From a virus, in IMG/VR virus record IMGVR_UViG_3300047498_000022, positions 1 through 37,541 of that record: a stretch of DNA of 37,541 bases. One strand, 5' to 3'. Positions 1-6,725 of the stretch are shown here, piece after piece. The notes below the pieces were generated by a model that worked only from the letters and a program-made list of their open reading frames with translations, was not told where the DNA came from and ran no database searches. Made by a program: the position numbers and the translations under genes. Numbering within the stretch: the stretch's first letter is position 1; the number at the start of each line of letters is the position of its first letter.

Positions 1-1
1 C

Positions 2-190
2 ACGGCGGCATCCAGTGGCGACTACAGCACGGCGGCATCCAGTGGCTACTCCAGCACGGCGGCATCCAGTGGCGACTCCAGCACGGCGGCATCCAGTGGC
101 AACTACAGCACGGCGGCATCCAGTGGCGACTCCAGCAAGGCGGCATCCAGTGGCGACTCCAGCACGGCGGCATCCAGTGGCGACTCCAGC
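2..190 (+). repeat. Seven tandem 27-bp coding repeats
   Basis: Seven direct copies of a 27-bp unit, each encoding nine residues in the frame of the left-edge gene. Units start at 2, 29, 56, 83, 110, 137 and 164. The copies are almost identical. Differences fall almost only at codons 7 and 8 of the unit (Asp/Tyr/Asn and Tyr/Ser), plus one Thr-to-Lys change in the sixth copy. The array may continue to the left of the window. There are no unique spacers, so this is not a CRISPR array. Confidence 0.95.
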
Positions 191-763
191 GGATGTACTG
201 CCATAGGCTATCGTGCTGCTGTCAAAGGCGATAAAGGCAATCTATTGATGGCATCTGAATACATCATCAAGGACGTTAAATATATCCCAATAGGTGGTAA
301 AGCTGACATTGTGGATGGTAAGATTCTTAAACCTGATTGCTGGTATATCGTTGAATCGAGTAAATGGGTTGAAGTTGACTTTTCGGATAACATCTTCTCG
401 CGTGTCATATCCAATAAAGCTGGCGTGAAAAAGGTAAAAACCGATAACGGGAAAATACTATTTGTTGTAAGTGATGCTAATGGAAACTCAGCGCATGGCG
501 AGACCATCAAAAAAGCGCGTGAGGATTTAATTTACAAAGCAGTTGCTAAGTTTGATGGAAAAATCCCTAAGAAAGCTACGGGCAAAGAATGGATTGGTAT
601 TTACCGAGCTATAACTGGCGCTTGTGCGATTGGAACAAAGATGTTTGTGGAAAGTACAGGAAAAAGCCTTGATGACACTTATACAGGAGAGCAAATAGCT
701 ACCCTGGTTAAGGGGCGATATGGCGCAGATAAATTTGCCGAAAAACTTAAAGAAGCGGCTTAA
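2..763 (+). CDS. Repeat-containing phage protein, C-terminal part (DUF7666-like)
   Basis: The frame is open from the left edge, so the start lies outside the window; 253 residues are visible. It opens with seven copies of a nine-residue repeat (consensus TAASSGDSS, positions 2-190). Then comes a short GYRAAVKGDKGN segment and a domain with the pattern ADIVDGKILKPDCWYIVE followed by WVEVDF. From memory this order (Ser/Gly/Ala repeats, then a GDxGN turn, then a small beta domain ending in WVEVDF) is typical of the phage/bacterial proteins grouped as DUF7666; I could not search to confirm. The last 80 residues (KKAREDLIYKAVAKFDG onward) look helical. Function is unknown. The codon after position 245 is only an internal TTG/ATG, not the real start. 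Confidence 0.8.
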   Translation, partial: TAASSGDYSTAASSGYSSTAASSGDSSTAASSGNYSTAASSGDSSKAASSGDSSTAASSGDSSGCTAIGYRAAVKGDKGNLLMASEYIIKDVKYIPIGGKADIVDGKILKPDCWYIVESSKWVEVDFSDNIFSRVISNKAGVKKVKTDNGKILFVVSDANGNSAHGETIKKAREDLIYKAVAKFDGKIPKKATGKEWIGIYRAITGACAIGTKMFVESTGKSLDDTYTGEQIATLVKGRYGADKFAEKLKEAA

Positions 764-793
764 CGAATAACGGTATGGGTAGGAGAGGTTAAG

Positions 794-979
794 ATGGTAG
801 AAAATGAAGTATATGCGATTATTGCTGAAACGCTTTTTCGCAACCATAACAAGATGGTGGTGAAAAAATTCGGTATACCTCCATATAAATTTAATGGGTT
901 GCCAGATCGTGTCAAAGAAGAAATAGACATACAAGCAACTGAAATTACCAAGGCAATAGCGGATTATTTAGCCGCGTAA
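794..979 (+). CDS. Hypothetical protein, 61 aa
   Basis: Small, mostly helical protein (many Lys, Glu, Ile and Ala residues) with no motif I recognise. GGAGAGG just upstream is a good ribosome binding site for the ATG at 794. It lies 30 bases after the repeat protein and 39 before the next gene, in the same rightward operon. Confidence 0.7.
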   Translation: MVENEVYAIIAETLFRNHNKMVVKKFGIPPYKFNGLPDRVKEEIDIQATEITKAIADYLAA

Positions 980-1018
980 TACGATAGAATTAACGGTTCA
1001 GTAAAGAAAGGGATAATT

Positions 1019-1429
1019 ATGGGTGAATACGCAGAATACATATTGAACGGCGATGACTGTCAATATTGCGGTGAATATCTCGGTGAAGGCGATGGAATCC
1101 CGCGCACATGCAGGTCGTGCCGCGATGAAGAACGCAAGCGCCCAGCAGTAAAGGCAGTTGCTGGCAAGGATATCAAACCACAAGGCCAGATCATGGGCAA
1201 GAAGCTATGCCGTGCGCTGCGCTATCCGGTTACATGCGAAGGTGGAATGTACGAAGGGTGCCACCGTGAATTAGCCCCGGCAATGTTCGCCAAGTTGGAA
1301 AAGTGGGGCTTTGTCGAAACCCGCTATCCACACAACGCAGTCCATAAGCCTCGCATTGTTTTGACCGAAAAAGGCGAAGACGCGCTCAAGGCAATTAAGG
1401 CTGGTCAGCCAGTCTACATACCAAACTGA
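1019..1429 (+). CDS. Zinc-ribbon phage protein, 136 aa
   Basis: Residues 14-35 hold a CxxC ... CxxC pattern (CQYC and CRSC), a small zinc ribbon. The C-terminal half (from about residue 80) reads like a winged-helix segment: APAMFAKLEKWGFVETR, then RIVLTEKGEDALKA. The latter is the helix-wing pattern common in MarR/ArsR-like folds, but this is inference only. Proteins starting with a short acidic helix followed by CxxCG are common in the early regions of phages of Proteobacteria. It may bind nucleic acid; no substrate can be assigned. Confidence 0.75.
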   Translation: MGEYAEYILNGDDCQYCGEYLGEGDGIPRTCRSCRDEERKRPAVKAVAGKDIKPQGQIMGKKLCRALRYPVTCEGGMYEGCHRELAPAMFAKLEKWGFVETRYPHNAVHKPRIVLTEKGEDALKAIKAGQPVYIPN

Positions 1430-1450
1430 TGTAAATTTCGGGAGTAAGGA

Positions 1451-1684
1451 ATGAAGCAGAAATACGACACAACGCCATTAACTGGAAATGAGAAATTGAC
1501 ATTCTCTCCCATGGAAGATGTGCCAACATTAAAAGACTGCGTTTTAGTCCTTACGGCTTTTGCTGCTGAGGCCAATAAATGCACACCTGAGTTACAGGCG
1601 GTGATGGCTATGTGCATAAATAAAGCTAGTAATCCTCCATATATCGTTAACCAAGACTTTAGTACGAGGGATTCGGTAGGGTGA
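1451..1684 (+). CDS. Hypothetical protein, 77 aa
   Basis: No recognised domain. GGAGTAAGG upstream gives a good ribosome binding site. The stop ends two bases before the methyltransferase start, so the two are probably translated together. Confidence 0.7.
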   Translation: MKQKYDTTPLTGNEKLTFSPMEDVPTLKDCVLVLTAFAAEANKCTPELQAVMAMCINKASNPPYIVNQDFSTRDSVG

Positions 1685-1685
1685 A

Positions 1686-2603
1686 ATGGCAGCTTATTAT
1701 AACGAGATTGACCCCTATGCAGCGCAGTGGCTCCGCAACCTTATTAAGGCGGGGCATATTGCCCCGGGTGACGTTGATGATAGGAGCATAAAAGATGTCA
1801 GACCAGACGATCTCAAAGGATATGAACAATGCCATTTCTTCGCAGGAATCGGCGGGTGGTCAATTGCGCTTAGACTTGCCGGATGGAGCGATGACCAACG
1901 GGTGTGGACAGGAAGCTGCCCCTGCCAGCCCTTCTCAGTTGCCGGTAAAGGCAAAGCGCAAAGCGACGAACGCCACCTCTGGCCCGCATGGTTTAATCTC
2001 ATTAAGTCCGTCCAGCCTCCAGTCGTGTTTGGAGAGCAGGTTGCAGGAGCGATTGCCCACGGGTGGCTTGACGATGCCTTCGATGATCTGGAAGGGCAAG
2101 GTTACGAAACGGCAGCGTGTGTACTCCCAGCTTGCAGTGTCGGTGCGCCGCACAAACGCGACAGGCTCTGGTTTGTGGGCCACTCCGAATTGCTTGGACT
2201 ATCTACCGCAGCGCAGCCCGGAGAGCCTACTGAGGCAGGCGACAACAACACGGAAAGGCAGAAGCCGACCAGCGATTTTACGGGAACAAGTCGATCTGGA
2301 AGTAGTGAAACTATGGCCGACACCAACAACAAGGGATCACAAGGACGGAACAGCGCAGAGTTGTCAGAATGTTCCAGTAAACAGTTTGCTGGGCAGAGCG
2401 GTGCATATGTTTCCGACACCTCAAACGCAGGGGCTAAAGGAGTGTGTGAACGGAAAGACCTACCCGGTGCAGGGCAATGGGACGTTGAACCCCCACTGGG
2501 TCGCGTGGCTAATGGGATACCCGCAAGAGCACATAAATTGCGCGCCTACGGAAACGCCATCGTCCCGCAAGTCGCGGCGGAATTTATCAAAGCAACAATG
2601 TAA
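1686..2603 (+). CDS. C5 cytosine DNA methyltransferase
   Basis: Transfers a methyl group from S-adenosylmethionine to carbon 5 of cytosine in DNA; in a phage this usually protects its DNA from host restriction. The motifs appear in the family order: FAGIGG (motif I, residues 52-57, cofactor binding), GSCPCQPFS (motif IV, nucleophile Cys80), GEQV (motif VI, about 116-119), RDR (motif VIII, 158-160) and YGNAIVPQVA near the C-terminus (motif X). Motif I is preceded by an N-terminal segment (YYNEIDPYAAQWLRNLI) typical of phage enzymes. The region between motifs VIII and X (about 170-280) is the variable target-recognition part and is rich in Ser, Gly, Asp and Asn, with ADT/SDT motifs. At 305 residues it is complete and all catalytic residues are present. 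Most of it is overlapped by another gene in a second frame (1795-2628). Confidence 0.95.
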   Translation: MAAYYNEIDPYAAQWLRNLIKAGHIAPGDVDDRSIKDVRPDDLKGYEQCHFFAGIGGWSIALRLAGWSDDQRVWTGSCPCQPFSVAGKGKAQSDERHLWPAWFNLIKSVQPPVVFGEQVAGAIAHGWLDDAFDDLEGQGYETAACVLPACSVGAPHKRDRLWFVGHSELLGLSTAAQPGEPTEAGDNNTERQKPTSDFTGTSRSGSSETMADTNNKGSQGRNSAELSECSSKQFAGQSGAYVSDTSNAGAKGVCERKDLPGAGQWDVEPPLGRVANGIPARAHKLRAYGNAIVPQVAAEFIKATM

Positions 2604-2628
2604 CCGAACAAAGGGCTCAGGAGTATGA
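1795..2628 (+). CDS. Out-of-frame gene inside the methyltransferase (WPTPT-motif protein)
   Basis: A 277-codon frame lies almost wholly inside the methyltransferase gene, shifted by one base. It carries features I know from a widespread phage protein type found beside such methyltransferases: APASPSQLP near the N-terminus, LESRLQERLPTGG (about residues 80-92), IWKGK, ARRTN-like SVRRTNATGSG followed by LWATPN, RSPESLLRQ, KLWPTPTTRDHKDG, MFPTPQTQG, and NPHWVAWLMGYPQEH near the C-terminus. It has its own upstream GGAG eight bases before ATG 1795. It runs 25 bases past the methyltransferase stop and ends in an ATGA overlap with the next gene, as expected of a translated member of this operon. Function is unknown; a methylation or DNA-modification partner is a guess. 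It could instead be a frame shadow that databases have copied, since the same bases encode the ADTN and SDTS motifs of the enzyme. Confidence 0.6.
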   Translation: MSDQTISKDMNNAISSQESAGGQLRLDLPDGAMTNGCGQEAAPASPSQLPVKAKRKATNATSGPHGLISLSPSSLQSCLESRLQERLPTGGLTMPSMIWKGKVTKRQRVYSQLAVSVRRTNATGSGLWATPNCLDYLPQRSPESLLRQATTTRKGRSRPAILREQVDLEVVKLWPTPTTRDHKDGTAQSCQNVPVNSLLGRAVHMFPTPQTQGLKECVNGKTYPVQGNGTLNPHWVAWLMGYPQEHINCAPTETPSSRKSRRNLSKQQCNRTKGSGV

Positions 2629-2834
2629 TGAACGAGATACTAGAGTTGGATGAGCGTGAAGACGGGCTGATGGAGCCTCATAACGATTCGGACATGCAGA
2701 TGTTCATGCACTGCACTGCTGGATCGTGCGCCATAACATATTGCTATTTTCAGGATTTAGCACCTGTGTTTGCTTGCCACGGTTGGACAATGTTTAAAAG
2801 ATTCCGCAACGGAAAGGTTGATTTCATATCATGA
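2628..2834 (+). CDS. Hypothetical acidic protein, 68 aa
   Basis: Two ATGs are adjacent at 2625 and 2628. AGGAG at 2619-2623 is too close to the first, so the second (MNEILELDE) is preferred. The N-terminal half is strongly acidic. The second half has scattered Cys and aromatic residues (HCTAGSCAITYCYF). No family is recognised. It overlaps the following gene by four bases (ATGA). Confidence 0.7.
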   Translation: MNEILELDEREDGLMEPHNDSDMQMFMHCTAGSCAITYCYFQDLAPVFACHGWTMFKRFRNGKVDFIS

Positions 2835-3091
2835 CCAAAACCGATCTGATAGTACGAACGTGGAACAGATTCAAGCGATGGCTGTTGCTTCCTGAAATCG
2901 AAGATTTGGAAGACCATTTTCGGTGGAAGCGCGATAGCATGGAGCGCGAGTTCGCCCAGCGCCGCCAATATCTGGAAGATAGCCATCAGCAGATTCGATA
3001 TATGAATGACCACTTGATGAATTTAATCACCGAGAAAGCATCGCTCGATCCTGTGCCGCCGATGATTATAGCGAAGGATAAACTACAATGA
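2831..3091 (+). CDS. Hypothetical coiled-coil protein, 86 aa
   Basis: Highly charged and helical; residues 20-65 have heptad-like spacing (EIEDLEDHFRWKRDSMEREF, then RRQYLEDSHQQI). ATGA overlaps join it to both neighbours. No family is recognised. Confidence 0.7.
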   Translation: MTKTDLIVRTWNRFKRWLLLPEIEDLEDHFRWKRDSMEREFAQRRQYLEDSHQQIRYMNDHLMNLITEKASLDPVPPMIIAKDKLQ

Positions 3092-3291
3092 CCCAGCTCC
3101 CAGACACGAACACGGTTGAGGAGCTTGAACGAGAGAATTATGCCCTCAGAAAGGCTCTGCGAAAGCTAGATAAGAAAATGTTGAGCTGGCTTCGTAACGG
3201 GCTTCCGCGAGGTAGGTACGCCATCCACAATATACGAACAGATTACGCAGAACTTTTAGGGATAGATAACGATGTCAAAAACTACCAATAA
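3088..3291 (+). CDS. Hypothetical coiled-coil protein, 67 aa
   Basis: Residues 9-30 form a short leucine-rich heptad segment (VEELERENYALRKALRKLD). The start overlaps the previous stop (ATGA) and the end runs 20 bases into the next gene in another frame. Function is unknown. Confidence 0.7.
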   Translation: MTQLPDTNTVEELERENYALRKALRKLDKKMLSWLRNGLPRGRYAIHNIRTDYAELLGIDNDVKNYQ

Positions 3292-3640
3292 TACCCAACC
3301 ACTGACTACGAGCTTCGTTGAGGTTAAGCCGTGGATGAAGCAAGAGGGAGAGTGCTTCGACAAGAAGGGCTATCCAATTTATTCTGGTGACTTGCTAAAA
3401 ACCCTTCATTTCATCACGGGCAAAAATACGAAGCATTATCATTATCATTATCATGTGGCGGCCTACAAAGACGGGTGTATGCGTTTGTTTACCCCGTCTA
3501 TGGCCGAACCTAATTGCAGACCCGGTATGCGTCTTGATGCCCTAATGAGCCAAGAATTAGTAAATGAGTCGGAAATATTAGAAGGTGCTGGGCCGGGCGA
3601 TTTTTACAGTTTTAAGCAACGTGAAAGGCGGAAAATATGA
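3272..3640 (+). CDS. Hypothetical phage protein with His/Tyr run, 122 aa
   Basis: The central pattern YSGDLLKTLHFITG, then KHYHYHYHVAAYKDG, resembles small phage proteins built around GDxLxxxHF...KHYMYKxV, a family I know only as uncharacterised. Here the usual KHYMYK becomes an alternating His-Tyr run, encoded by a CATTAT microsatellite at about 3433-3453. The start lies 20 bases inside the previous gene, with AGGG upstream. The stop overlaps the next small frame. Confidence 0.7.
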   Translation: MSKTTNNTQPLTTSFVEVKPWMKQEGECFDKKGYPIYSGDLLKTLHFITGKNTKHYHYHYHVAAYKDGCMRLFTPSMAEPNCRPGMRLDALMSQELVNESEILEGAGPGDFYSFKQRERRKI

Positions 3641-3720
3641 CCACCCCTAAAGGACACTATTTGCACAAAGGCGCCTATCTGGGTTGGTGCGCGGCATGGG
3701 AGGTGTTATGCAAGAACTGA
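3637..3720 (+). CDS. Possible 27-aa small protein
   Basis: A short frame (MTTPKGHYLHKGAYLGW at its start) begins in an ATGA overlap with the previous stop, with GGCGG upstream. It ends 13 bases inside the next gene. The coupling matches the rest of the operon and it fills an otherwise empty 67-base gap, but the length alone does not prove translation. Confidence 0.4.
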   Translation: MTTPKGHYLHKGAYLGWCAAWEVLCKN

Positions 3721-4400
3721 AGTCTTGTCCGCATTGTGGTGATGGCCGGAGCATCGTGGCTTGCATGCAAGACGATTACGGCTATTGGAGCGTCTGTTGT
3801 GGGGCTTGCGGATCATCGAGCGGCAAGTTGCCAGATAGCATTCCGAATGCGAGGGAGCGGATCATCGCTGGTTGGAATACAAGAGCAACGGAGCGGGAAT
3901 CCGCACACCCAGATGATTTTTCTATTAAAAGTGCTATTAATTGGTTACAGCTTGAGGCTGATTTGCACCCAAACTCATCATTTTCGCATGACTGCCTTGA
4001 AACGATAGGTCTGATAAAGCGGCTTTCCTCACCCGTGCGGGAATCCGCACAGCCGGTTCAGGAGTCGGACACTTTAAAACGGTTTAGCCAATGGATTAAA
4101 GACAATCCGAATAATCCTTATGCTGCGATGACGCTGGCCGTTCATAGGTATTTCCACGGTTTATGTGAGAACGGAAATAATGTAGATTTTGGTGATGACC
4201 CTTACCACGATAACGAGGCAATGAAGTTTGCCTTTTTAACCTCACGCCCGAAGCGGGAATCGGGAGAGGTGGAAAAGAGATTAAAAACAGCAATTGGTGG
4301 CTTGCGTTCTATCGCATATGGCGATGCTCAAACATGGCCTAATTGCTCTAGCAGAGAAGTGGCTAAACAAGCATTAGCAGACTGCGGAGGTGAAAAGTGA
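3708..4400 (+). CDS. Lar-like zinc-ribbon protein with repeated RES linkers, 230 aa
   Basis: ATG 3708 is chosen because GGAGG lies five bases upstream; the product then starts MQELKSCPHCG. Residues 1-57 match the Lar (restriction alleviation) zinc ribbon: CPHCG, CCGACG, then ARERIIAGWNTRA. E. coli Rac Lar modulates type I restriction; many phage relatives are uncharacterised. Three further segments follow, each introduced by a near-identical linker: RESAHP, RESAQP and RESGE. The first two linkers use the same 15 bases (3893-3907 and 4037-4051); the third repeats nine of them (4253-4261). The gene therefore looks like domains joined by a repeated DNA linker. It overlaps the next gene by ATGA-type coupling. 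Confidence 0.75.
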   Translation: MQELKSCPHCGDGRSIVACMQDDYGYWSVCCGACGSSSGKLPDSIPNARERIIAGWNTRATERESAHPDDFSIKSAINWLQLEADLHPNSSFSHDCLETIGLIKRLSSPVRESAQPVQESDTLKRFSQWIKDNPNNPYAAMTLAVHRYFHGLCENGNNVDFGDDPYHDNEAMKFAFLTSRPKRESGEVEKRLKTAIGGLRSIAYGDAQTWPNCSSREVAKQALADCGGEK

Positions 4401-4879
4401 AAATAGAAATATCAATTGACTGCATTGATGAAACGCACAGGATTCCGAAGGGGCAAACTATACTTTGGGAAATCAAAAGCGATGGGAAAGATTTGTCCCG
4501 CGATGTGCGTATGCGTAAATTGGGCGCAGTAATTTTGAAAGCTTTGCGTTCAGAATATCCGTCACATTTAAAACGCAAAAAGATGACCACCGATATAGAA
4601 GAACTGACGAATCAGTTGTCGCTTGAAGATATTAAAAGCTATTGCGACGATGAGGAGTATATCGTTGGGGCATTAGCTAGACAACTCCTTGCCTCTATGA
4701 AACGAGAAGCGAAGCTAAAAGGTGCTTTAGAATATATTTCCTGCATAGAAACGCCTGCGGAGATACCGTTGGAGGCTGTTCAATGGCGCGTCACTAGCCA
4801 GCAACAATCAGATGCGGCTTATGACGTTCTAAAGGAAGCCTATGCTAGCGAGTATCCGGTAGGGGAGATTAAAGAATGA
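4397..4879 (+). CDS. Hypothetical protein, 160 aa
   Basis: No family is recognised. The N-terminal 60 residues look like a small mixed domain rich in Ile and Lys. From an internal Met at residue 63 (MTTDIEELTNQL) the sequence is helical and acidic, so this may be a fusion of two small phage proteins. It is coupled to both neighbours by four-base overlaps. Confidence 0.7.
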   Translation: MKIEISIDCIDETHRIPKGQTILWEIKSDGKDLSRDVRMRKLGAVILKALRSEYPSHLKRKKMTTDIEELTNQLSLEDIKSYCDDEEYIVGALARQLLASMKREAKLKGALEYISCIETPAEIPLEAVQWRVTSQQQSDAAYDVLKEAYASEYPVGEIKE

Positions 4880-5139
4880 GTGATCTATGCCTAGAAAAAA
4901 TCAAAAACATGCTTGGGGCGCATGACGACGGTGTTTACGCACTGGAGGCGCGAGATAATCTGTACCATATCATCAGCTACCTAGTGGTGGAAGTGGAGCT
5001 AAATGACATGGCAATAGATACCTGCCGCACTACTTTGGATAAGTGTCAGGAAGCACTGGGTGATGCCGCGCCTTACTGTAACCAATCTTTTATTGACGAG
5101 GCTCTAGTAGCAATCAAGAAAGCGAGGGAGGTTATATGA
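4876..5139 (+). CDS. Hypothetical protein, 87 aa
   Basis: Mostly helical with four Cys (DTCRTTLDKC is the densest part). It resembles the small helical proteins common in phage early operons, but no family is recognised. ATGA overlaps at both ends. Confidence 0.7.
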   Translation: MSDLCLEKIKNMLGAHDDGVYALEARDNLYHIISYLVVEVELNDMAIDTCRTTLDKCQEALGDAAPYCNQSFIDEALVAIKKAREVI

Positions 5140-5333
5140 AAACACGTTTTTGGAACTTTATAACCAGAAGCAATTACACGCGAGTCATCCGCATTAAAAG
5201 TCTAACGCCGTCATGGGATGAGCATCACAACGCTTTGGCATGGCCTACGTTGCTGGTGGATGAAGGTAGCCGGCGAAGGAATGCTACGCCGATATGGACA
5301 GCGCCACGTTATACATTTTGGAGGAAGTTATGA
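5136..5333 (+). CDS. Hypothetical basic protein, 65 aa
   Basis: Rich in Arg and Trp, with no recognised domain. The start and stop each overlap a neighbour by four bases, which supports real translation. The end of this gene carries the strong GGAGG that serves the following gene. Confidence 0.65.
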   Translation: MKTRFWNFITRSNYTRVIRIKSLTPSWDEHHNALAWPTLLVDEGSRRRNATPIWTAPRYTFWRKL

Positions 5334-5872
5334 ACGATGATCCAATTTTCAGTAATAACTATTACACTGCACAGGGTATAAGTTCTGTATTTGATAATCC
5401 TGTTTATGACCGTCCTGTGCCGAGGAGTAGTAAGCTCGAACGGGAAACCGTAGAAATGCAGGTGCAACCCCTGCCGGACGGTCACCACGTTGTAAGACAA
5501 GAATGTATGTGGACGCTATCCAGCGAATACATGAGTGAAGCGGCCATAAAATCATGGATGCAATTTCTCTCAATGGCTAATAACGCTCATACCATAGATA
5601 CTACTATCCGCGCCGATAGCAAAGAGTACGCCTTTCAGACGGATTTTCTGAAATATGTTAAATGGCTTCCGGTTTATAGAAACGATGTGACGAAAGAATT
5701 GGAAGACCCTGCTTATATGCTTCTGGCAAAAACCGTCGCTCACAATGCCGAAAAAGCTAAGGAAGTCGAAAAATTGAAGTATGCACTAGAGCGCATCACT
5801 AAATGCCGCATGAAAGACCCCGACATGATGGTAGATATCGCAGCAAACGCATTAAAGGGTATTTATGATTGA
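5330..5872 (+). CDS. Hypothetical protein, 180 aa
   Basis: The start at 5330 is set by GGAGG six bases upstream and the ATGA overlap with the previous stop; an in-frame codon at 5294 lacks a ribosome binding site. No family is recognised. The middle (about residues 60-120) is mixed and the last 60 residues are a charged helix (EKAKEVEKLKYALERI). Confidence 0.7.
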   Translation: MNDDPIFSNNYYTAQGISSVFDNPVYDRPVPRSSKLERETVEMQVQPLPDGHHVVRQECMWTLSSEYMSEAAIKSWMQFLSMANNAHTIDTTIRADSKEYAFQTDFLKYVKWLPVYRNDVTKELEDPAYMLLAKTVAHNAEKAKEVEKLKYALERITKCRMKDPDMMVDIAANALKGIYD

Positions 5873-6092
5873 GCAATTCAGGAAATGGTGCAATGAAAAT
5901 GATCTGCTTTGCACAGTCTTAATCAACGCCGGGCCTAAGATGGAGGGATACAGTTGCGCGATTGATTCTTTTATTGATGGGAAGCATAAGGAAAAGTTTG
6001 AAGGATTGCGGTGTTGCATAGATGGAGATAATTTAGATGCGTGCCTAAGATGGTTGATGCAAGAAGTAACATACAAAATTTATCAGCATTGA
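5865..6092 (+). CDS. Hypothetical protein, 75 aa
   Basis: Overlaps the previous gene by eight bases. The protein is acidic with four Cys, including adjacent Cys in GLRCCIDG. No family is recognised. Confidence 0.65.
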   Translation: MIEQFRKWCNENDLLCTVLINAGPKMEGYSCAIDSFIDGKHKEKFEGLRCCIDGDNLDACLRWLMQEVTYKIYQH

Positions 6093-6103
6093 GGAGAGCG
6101 ATA

Positions 6104-6355
6104 ATGACTGAATTTAAACCTATTGTATCCATGGTGACATTAAACGGTGTTGTCATAGTAGCAATGCCAGATGGTGTTTATAAAATCGTAGATGGAAAGC
6201 CTGTATTGATTGCCGATCAGGAAGATTTTCGCCGGGCTGATGAAGAATGGGCGAAAAAGCGTGACATTAATAGGGTCACCATAATATCGCCGGGGAATGG
6301 ATATACTTCGGAGCCTTCTTACAATCCATTTCCTGATAAAGTAACAAAGGAATAA
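6104..6355 (+). CDS. Hypothetical protein, 83 aa
   Basis: The start at 6104 is chosen because GAGGAG lies just upstream and the position follows the previous stop; an upstream codon at 6041 would overlap that gene heavily. The N-terminal half is beta-rich (IVSMVTLNGVVIVAMPDGVY), the rest charged. Function is unknown. Confidence 0.7.
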   Translation: MTEFKPIVSMVTLNGVVIVAMPDGVYKIVDGKPVLIADQEDFRRADEEWAKKRDINRVTIISPGNGYTSEPSYNPFPDKVTKE

Positions 6356-6356
6356 A

Positions 6357-6725
6357 ATGAAAACGGTAACTATACAATTCCTGCGCTGTAATATGGGCAA
6401 GATGTTCCACGAAATATCGGAACGGAAAATATCGTACTTGCTTACAAAGGCAGGAAAGCCAGTCGCTAAATTAGTTCCTTTGGATGATACGATTGAAATT
6501 ATGCCGGATGGAGAGATAAGAGGTGAACGTCCCATGACTATGGCTGATCGCTTTCTAGAGCAATGCAAAGTATGTCGAGGTGCGGGTTACACTAAAGCGC
6601 ATTATTACGGAGGCGATATAAACCAAATAAAGGTAATGGCCGAGCATTTCCCAAATAGACCCGTTCCCGTTCACAGGGATGAATGTAAGCGATGCGGCGG
6701 GACTGGAAAAGTCTATGCTGGTTAA
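6357..6725 (+). CDS. Phd/YefM-like domain fused to a CxxCxGxG zinc module, 122 aa
   Basis: Residues 1-43 follow the Phd/YefM antitoxin DNA-binding pattern: a short strand MKTVTI, a helix, then SYLLTKAGKPVAKLVPLDD, where KPVAKLVPL is the family signature. Residues 70-122 replace the usual toxin-binding tail with two DnaJ-type zinc motifs, CKVCRGAG and CKRCGGTG, separated by about 35 residues. No toxin gene is adjacent: the next gene is the convergent integrase, whose stop codon shares bases 6722-6725 with this one. AAAGGAAT precedes the ATG. A transcription regulator with a metal-binding tail is the simplest reading. Confidence 0.75.
   Translation: MKTVTIQFLRCNMGKMFHEISERKISYLLTKAGKPVAKLVPLDDTIEIMPDGEIRGERPMTMADRFLEQCKVCRGAGYTKAHYYGGDINQIKVMAEHFPNRPVPVHRDECKRCGGTGKVYAG

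Noticed and set aside
2-190. Possible CRISPR array from the regular 27-bp spacing
   Set aside because: Repeats are directly adjacent with no unique spacers, and lie in a coding frame.
2-190. Diversity-generating retroelement target
   Set aside because: No reverse transcriptase, template repeat or adenine-specific substitutions are visible in the window.
15-206. Open frame of 63 residues across the 27-bp repeats (ARRHPVATP repeats)
   Set aside because: All three frames of a 27-bp repeat without stops stay open. The frame starting at base 2 continues into the long C-terminal domain, so this one is a shadow.
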